Of a stretch of DNA of 37,310 nt, positions 32,278 to 37,310 are shown piece by piece; within the stretch, counting starts at the first letter, position 1; each line of letters opens with the position of its first letter. The stretch is from Bacteroidales bacterium UBA4284 (GTDB taxonomy: Bacteria > Bacteroidota > Bacteroidia > Bacteroidales > UBA932). Position numbers and translations under genes: made by a program. A model generated the notes under the pieces. That model ran no database searches and was not told the origin of the DNA. It saw only the letters and a list, made by a program, of their open reading frames with translations. The stretch is taken from positions 1 through 37,310 of the forward strand of contig DGVM01000114.1 of the NCBI GenBank assembly GCA_002395925.1. Direction: 5' to 3'.

Positions 32278-34308
32278 TTATTTGAAGTTTAAAAATTTCT
32301 TGCGTGCGGCGGGATATACCACCCTGCCGTGATGTGTCTGGGAAAGATAGGCCTTGATAGCCTCCTTGATTTCGCTGAGTTCCTTGATGGAAACGTCGGC
32401 GTCGGCAAACTGTTTTTCATCCATCTTGCCCTGCACTATCCTCTCCACGAAAGCGGAGATCGCCTCGGGAGAATAGTCGGAAAGTGTGCGTGAGGCAGCC
32501 TCAAGGCTGTCGCAGAGCATAAGGATGACCTGTTCCTTGGTGGACGGACTCGGACCGGGATACATGAACTTGCCGCGGTTTGCAGGATCGCTGCCGGGCT
32601 GTGCGGAATACTTGCTCCAGAAATATCCGGTGACCGAGGTGCCGTGGTGAGTGCGTATGAAATCCACGACAATGGCAGGAAGATGGTATTTCTGAGCCAT
32701 TTCCACGCCGTCAGTCACGTGTTTGATGATATCCTCAGCACTCTGCATGGGCGTGAGTCCGGAATGGTATTTCTCGTCTTCGCTCTTGTGCAGCAAGGAC
32801 TCGTTCTCCACAAAGCACTGGGGATTGGCTATCTTGCCTATGTCGTGATAGAGGGCGCCCACATGCAGCAGCAATGGATTGGCATCGACGGCACGTGCCG
32901 CAGCGTCGGCCATGTTCATTACCTGCAAAGAATGTTGGAAGGTACCGGGCGCCTTGCTCTCCAGCTCCCGCAGGAGGGGTGAAGAGGTATCGGCAAGCTC
33001 GCTGAGCCTCCAGTCGGAAACCAGGTTGAAAATCCTCTCGAAGAGATAGATGAGAGGATAGAATGCAACCGGCAGGAAGGCGGCTACGAGAATGCGCAGA
33101 AGGTCGGGGATTATAAGTCCGTTCTCGAGCCCGATGAAGCGCAGCGCAAAATACGCGATTCCCATGGACAGGAAGGTGAAGAGCGACAGCAGGAACTGCT
33201 TCCAGCCGCGGTTCAGATACTTGAATCCGAATACGGAAGTCATACCTCCGACCAGGAAGATGATGAAGAGCGACGCTCCGTGATCGGCATAAACAAGCAG
33301 AGGCAGCAAAGAGAATACGTACAGCGGTACGATAACCCTGGGCCTCACGAAAGACTGCAGGTACAGAGCCACGAGCGTAAGGGGCGCATACCTCAGGGCG
33401 CTGCCCTGGAAACGCGCGACGAGCAAGATGGCGCTTACAGCCAGAGTAAAGACAAACAGCAGGTAGTAGTAGCGGTTGTCGTTAAAAATCAAGGGATTGC
33501 CGAAGTATATGGCGAGCCAGGCCAAAGCTACAAGCAGAATGGCGAAAAGTACATTTCCGATTACGCTGAGGTAACCCGGACCAGAGTGGCCCACATTGGC
33601 TTCGTACTCCTTTTTGTAAGAGTCCAGTATCTGGACGGTCTCTGCGGTGATGATGTCTCCGGACGAAACTATCAGCTGCCCTGCGGATACGCTGCCCGCC
33701 GTGGGGGAAATACGCGATACCGCCTCGTCGCCCAGGGCCCTGGTGGCCTCGGGATCGAAGATGAGGTCGGGTACTATGCAGGCATAAACCGAGTTGGCGA
33801 GAAGCAGGGAGTCCATGCTTACGAAGTCCGTCCGCTCCTGCAGGCGCCTGAGCAGCTCCGCACGAGCGTCCGACAGGCGGTACACTTCGCTGACCGGAAC
33901 TTTGCTGGCACGCTTGTCGCGCTGCACATAAAGCAGGGTCTCTTCTCCGGTGAGGGCATCGTCGGACACCACACCCTTTTCCATGATGAAACGCATCGTA
34001 GAAACCACGAGCGGCTTGTAGTCACCCAGCGGCATGACTTCTACGGCCCTTACCTGGTCCCTCGCTACAGAAGACTTATACGTGTAACAGGGAATGCGTA
34101 CGCTGTACACACGGTCCACTTCTTCCTGGATCTGTGCGCTGGTCTTGAGTATAGGGAAATCGAATGGAGCGTAGAGGGTTTCGTAATTCCAGGTGCCCCC
34201 CTTCCTGTAATCGTAGCCCAGTTTTGCAGACCTCGGGGCGAGGAATGCAAACAAGACTGCAATGAGTAGCAAAAGCCAGATTTTATTTGAAGGGACTGTC
34301 GGTTTCAC
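32278..34308 (-). CDS. PgpH/YqfF-type 7TM-HD domain phosphohydrolase
   Basis: The 676-residue membrane protein has an N-terminal anchor (KIWLLLLIAVLFAFLAP), an extracytoplasmic region (about 30-245), a multi-span membrane region (about 248-430) and a C-terminal HD domain: APGTFQHSLQV (His459), HVGALYHDIGKIANP (His488-Asp489), HVTDGVEMAQKYHLP and DFIRTHHGT. This matches the 7TMR-HDED/HD family, whose studied members (PgpH) hydrolyse cyclic di-AMP. It would therefore lower c-di-AMP, linked to cell-wall and osmotic control. The start ATG lies 26 nt inside the end of the SDR gene and fits the hydrophobic N-terminus. The trigger factor gene follows after 5 nt. Confidence 0.86.
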   Translation of the reverse strand: MKPTVPSNKIWLLLLIAVLFAFLAPRSAKLGYDYRKGGTWNYETLYAPFDFPILKTSAQIQEEVDRVYSVRIPCYTYKSSVARDQVRAVEVMPLGDYKPLVVSTMRFIMEKGVVSDDALTGEETLLYVQRDKRASKVPVSEVYRLSDARAELLRRLQERTDFVSMDSLLLANSVYACIVPDLIFDPEATRALGDEAVSRISPTAGSVSAGQLIVSSGDIITAETVQILDSYKKEYEANVGHSGPGYLSVIGNVLFAILLVALAWLAIYFGNPLIFNDNRYYYLLFVFTLAVSAILLVARFQGSALRYAPLTLVALYLQSFVRPRVIVPLYVFSLLPLLVYADHGASLFIIFLVGGMTSVFGFKYLNRGWKQFLLSLFTFLSMGIAYFALRFIGLENGLIIPDLLRILVAAFLPVAFYPLIYLFERIFNLVSDWRLSELADTSSPLLRELESKAPGTFQHSLQVMNMADAAARAVDANPLLLHVGALYHDIGKIANPQCFVENESLLHKSEDEKYHSGLTPMQSAEDIIKHVTDGVEMAQKYHLPAIVVDFIRTHHGTSVTGYFWSKYSAQPGSDPANRGKFMYPGPSPSTKEQVILMLCDSLEAASRTLSDYSPEAISAFVERIVQGKMDEKQFADADVSIKELSEIKEAIKAYLSQTHHGRVVYPAARKKFLNFK

Positions 34309-35104
34309 GGGCGATATAAGAATAGGTTAGACGGTCGGTCAGACGGGGAAAGAGCCTGTGTGCCCATACGGTCGCGCGGCCGAGAGGAGTCAGGATAGCC
34401 TGGCTGCGGCGGCGGGCAAGGGCCTTTGCCAGCGCAAGGGCGCAATCCTCAGCACTCATGAGCTTGTCTTCCTCCAGAGGAGTCGCGCCCTGGGGTGTGC
34501 CGTCGGCGGTAAGGGCTGCGTTGCGCACGTTGGAAGAAGTATATCCGGGAGCGAACACGAGAACGCCCAGACCGTCCTTGAGATGCTCAATGCGGACTGT
34601 GTCGAGGAATCCTCTCACTGCGTATTTGGATGCGCTGTAGCCGGTCCGGGCAGGCAGCGCCGAATATCCGGCTATGCTTATCACCCCGACGACCTGCCCC
34701 TTGGTCTGGAGAAGGTACGGAAGGGCATACTTGGTGCAGTTGACGGTTCCCCAGAAATTAACGTCCATAAGGCGCCGCAGGACACTCAGGTCGAGATCCT
34801 TGAACATTGCGCGCATCGAAATGCCAGCGTTGTTTATCAGGATGTCGATGCGTCCGAAGCGCCGCACGGCAGATTCTATGAGAGACTTGCAGTCACTCTC
34901 GGAGGTCACGTCGCAGCGCACCGCAAGGACTTTGTCGGCCGAGGAAACCCCGGACGCAAACTCGCACATCTTTTCGTACGAACGCGCCGCCATGACCACG
35001 TTGGCGCCGAGGCTGCCCAGCAGACGCGCGGTCGCGAGGCCTATTCCGGAACTGGCGCCGGTGACGATGACAACCTTGTCCTTGAAGTACTCCTGCAGCT
35101 TCAT
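34283..35104 (-). CDS. Short-chain dehydrogenase/reductase, candidate 3-ketosphinganine reductase
   Basis: The 273-residue enzyme is a classical SDR: VTGASSGIGLA (TGxxxGIG, residues 15-22) for NAD(P) binding, NNAG (91-94), Ser143 in VISIAG, and YSASK (Tyr156, Lys160). A basic residue after the glycine motif (AARS) is compatible with NADPH. Its start codon overlaps the stop of the serine palmitoyltransferase-like gene (TGATG), so both are translationally coupled. Sphingolipid synthesis needs reduction of 3-ketosphinganine directly after the palmitoyltransferase step, and eukaryotic reductases are also SDRs with an AYSASKFA-type motif. The sphingolipid role is inferred from this coupling; other SDR substrates are possible. 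Confidence 0.8.
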   Translation of the reverse strand: MKLQEYFKDKVVIVTGASSGIGLATARLLGSLGANVVMAARSYEKMCEFASGVSSADKVLAVRCDVTSESDCKSLIESAVRRFGRIDILINNAGISMRAMFKDLDLSVLRRLMDVNFWGTVNCTKYALPYLLQTKGQVVGVISIAGYSALPARTGYSASKYAVRGFLDTVRIEHLKDGLGVLVFAPGYTSSNVRNAALTADGTPQGATPLEEDKLMSAEDCALALAKALARRRSQAILTPLGRATVWAHRLFPRLTDRLTYSYIARETDSPFK

Positions 35105-36369
35105 CAGTCTATCTTCATTTCGGCAATGTCGTCGCCGTCGTACTTACCGGCGTCGAGCTTGGCCTTTATTTCCTTGAATGCGTTGAGGGTATAGCGGACG
35201 TCTTCCATGGTATGGGCCGCCGTGGACACGATGCGGAAGATGATCATGCCCTTGGGAATGACGGGATAAATGACCATGGAGCAGAAGATACGGTAGTTCT
35301 CGCGGAGGTCCTTTGCGATCTTGGTTGCCTGGGCGATGCCGCCTCCGTCGATATGGATGGGGGTGACGCATGCCTCGGCCTCGCCTATGTCGAAGCCCTG
35401 CTCGCGGAAGCCTTTCTGGAGCGCATGGGTGATTTCCATGCATTTGCGACGGCGCTCGTCGCCCTCGGGCGACATTATTATCTCGAGCCGCTTGGTGTTG
35501 CTGAGCACGTAAGCCATGGGCTGGCTCTTGGCGTACATCTGCGAGCGCATATTGAGGCGGAGGTAGTTGATTATCTTGCGCGGGCCCGCCACGAAGCCGC
35601 CGATGCTGGCCATGCTCTTGGCGAAGGCGCCGATGTAGATGTCAACTTCGTCCATCACGCCGAAATGCTCGGAAGTGCCGCGTCCGTGGGCGCCCAGCAG
35701 GCCGAAGCCGTGAGCGTCGTCGATGAGGATGCGGAAAGGATATTTCTTCTTGAGCGCGGCTATCTCGTCGAGTTTGCCGAGTGCGCCGGTCATACCGTAA
35801 ACGCCCTCGGTGATGAGGAGCACGCCGCCGCCGCTCTCGTCAGCCTCCTTGCAGGCCCTGGCAAGGACCCTTTCGCAGTCTGCGATGTTGTTGTGGCGGT
35901 ATTTGTACTTGCTGCCTGTATGCAGGCGTATGCCGTCGAGCAGGCAGGCGTGAGCCTCGTTGTCGTACACGATTACGTCGTGGCGCGCAGTGAGGCAGTC
36001 TATGGTGGAGACTATGCCCTGGTAGCCGAAATTGAACAGGAAGGCGTCTTCCTTACATTCGAAGTCGGCGAACATCTTCTCCAGTTTCTCGTGGTATTTG
36101 GTATGGCCGGAGAGCATGCGGCTTCCCATGGGGGCGCTCAGGCCCCATTCGGCCACCGCCTGGGTCTCGAACTTGCGGATTTCGGGATGGTTGGCAAGAC
36201 CGAGGTAGTTGTTGAGGCTCCAGTTTAGAACCTCCTTGCCGTTGAAAATCATGTGGGGGCCGAGCTCGCCCTCCAGACGGGGATACATATAGTAGCCGAA
36301 GCCCTGCTCGAAATACTGTCCGATAGGGCCGCCGCTGTCGCGCTCTATTCTGTCAAAAATGTCTAACAT
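35104..36369 (-). CDS. spt: Alpha-oxoamine synthase, probable serine palmitoyltransferase
   Basis: This 421-residue PLP enzyme belongs to the alpha-oxoamine synthase group (SPT, KBL, BioF, HemA). Visible features are NNYLGLANHPEI, GSRMLSGHT, DNEAHACLLDGIRL (His140 stacking on PLP), ITEGVYGMTG, LIDDAHGFGLLG (Asp218, His220) and the Schiff-base Lys251 in GAFAKSMASIGGF. The N-terminus with YYMYPRLEG and the AKS(M/L)ASIGG context resemble bacterial serine palmitoyltransferases, which condense serine with palmitoyl-CoA in sphingolipid-making Bacteroidetes. 2-Amino-3-ketobutyrate CoA ligase is the main alternative. The coupled SDR downstream supports sphingolipid synthesis. gyrB ends 21 nt upstream. 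Confidence 0.78.
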   Translation of the reverse strand: MLDIFDRIERDSGGPIGQYFEQGFGYYMYPRLEGELGPHMIFNGKEVLNWSLNNYLGLANHPEIRKFETQAVAEWGLSAPMGSRMLSGHTKYHEKLEKMFADFECKEDAFLFNFGYQGIVSTIDCLTARHDVIVYDNEAHACLLDGIRLHTGSKYKYRHNNIADCERVLARACKEADESGGGVLLITEGVYGMTGALGKLDEIAALKKKYPFRILIDDAHGFGLLGAHGRGTSEHFGVMDEVDIYIGAFAKSMASIGGFVAGPRKIINYLRLNMRSQMYAKSQPMAYVLSNTKRLEIIMSPEGDERRRKCMEITHALQKGFREQGFDIGEAEACVTPIHIDGGGIAQATKIAKDLRENYRIFCSMVIYPVIPKGMIIFRIVSTAAHTMEDVRYTLNAFKEIKAKLDAGKYDGDDIAEMKID

Positions 36370-36390
36370 ACTAAGCTTCGGAATGACACG

Positions 36391-37310
<920 letters not shown>

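Overview
The window looks like a chromosomal segment of a fairly GC-rich member of the order Bacteroidales, plausibly an uncultured gut lineage. The evidence is a SusC/SusD pair, many short-signal lipoproteins with BACON, fimbrillin-like (Mfa-like) and GLUG repeat modules, promoter -7 boxes of the Bacteroidetes type TAnnTTTG, a lack of Shine-Dalgarno sequences, and a serine palmitoyltransferase-like gene. No tRNA, rRNA, CRISPR array or intact mobile element was seen.

Layout. Positions 1-2777 hold a leftward unit: glmM, an overlapping DUF1343/NamZ-like gene, and the tail of a PD-(D/E)XK transposase-type protein, ended by a hairpin terminator at 42-84. An M20 dipeptidase reads rightward from 2829. 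It is followed by a membrane-spanning AraC-type regulator (4270-5136), a truncated GLUG protein (5323-5736), and a GDPD lipoprotein with a GlpT-like transporter (6066-8460). Next comes a GLUG lipoprotein preceded by a 46-aa peptide (8603-11003). A closely packed run of genes about 20 kb long follows (11348-31208). It contains a 40-aa peptide, a beta-helix/SGNH-esterase/beta-helix lipoprotein, SusC, SusD, a BACON-GLUG-NAGPA phosphodiester glycosidase, a BACON-GLUG lipoprotein, a 44-aa peptide, a Mfa-like-GLUG lipoprotein, an EEP phosphodiesterase lipoprotein, a 43-aa peptide, and a large Mfa-like/EEP fusion. It closes at a strong terminator (31227-31258). The right end is a leftward housekeeping block: gyrB (partial), serine palmitoyltransferase-like gene, SDR, PgpH-like HD protein and a short trigger factor.

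The likely new biology is in 5246-31208. Three transcription units (GDPD-GlpT; the 8603 unit; the 20-kb SusCD unit) share a paired direct-repeat site, consensus about GAYAAATKRTCAC, with 22-23 bp between copies. In each case the first copy starts exactly 68 bp before a TAnnTTTG-like box. A fourth, promoterless copy lies in front of the truncated GLUG gene. The neighbouring AraC-type sensor is an obvious candidate to bind these sites. The enzymes under these sites mostly attack phosphodiester or ester bonds (GDPD, NAGPA-type glycosidase, two EEP proteins, an SGNH hydrolase) and are joined to G3P-type import and SusCD uptake. I infer a surface system for harvesting a phosphodiester-containing glycan or lipid such as a teichoic-acid-like polymer; the substrate is unknown. 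Four tiny peptides with a shared Tyr-x-x-Pro near the N-terminus and a C-terminal Trp, each 4-13 nt before a GLUG or Mfa-like lipoprotein gene, are a second unexplained component.
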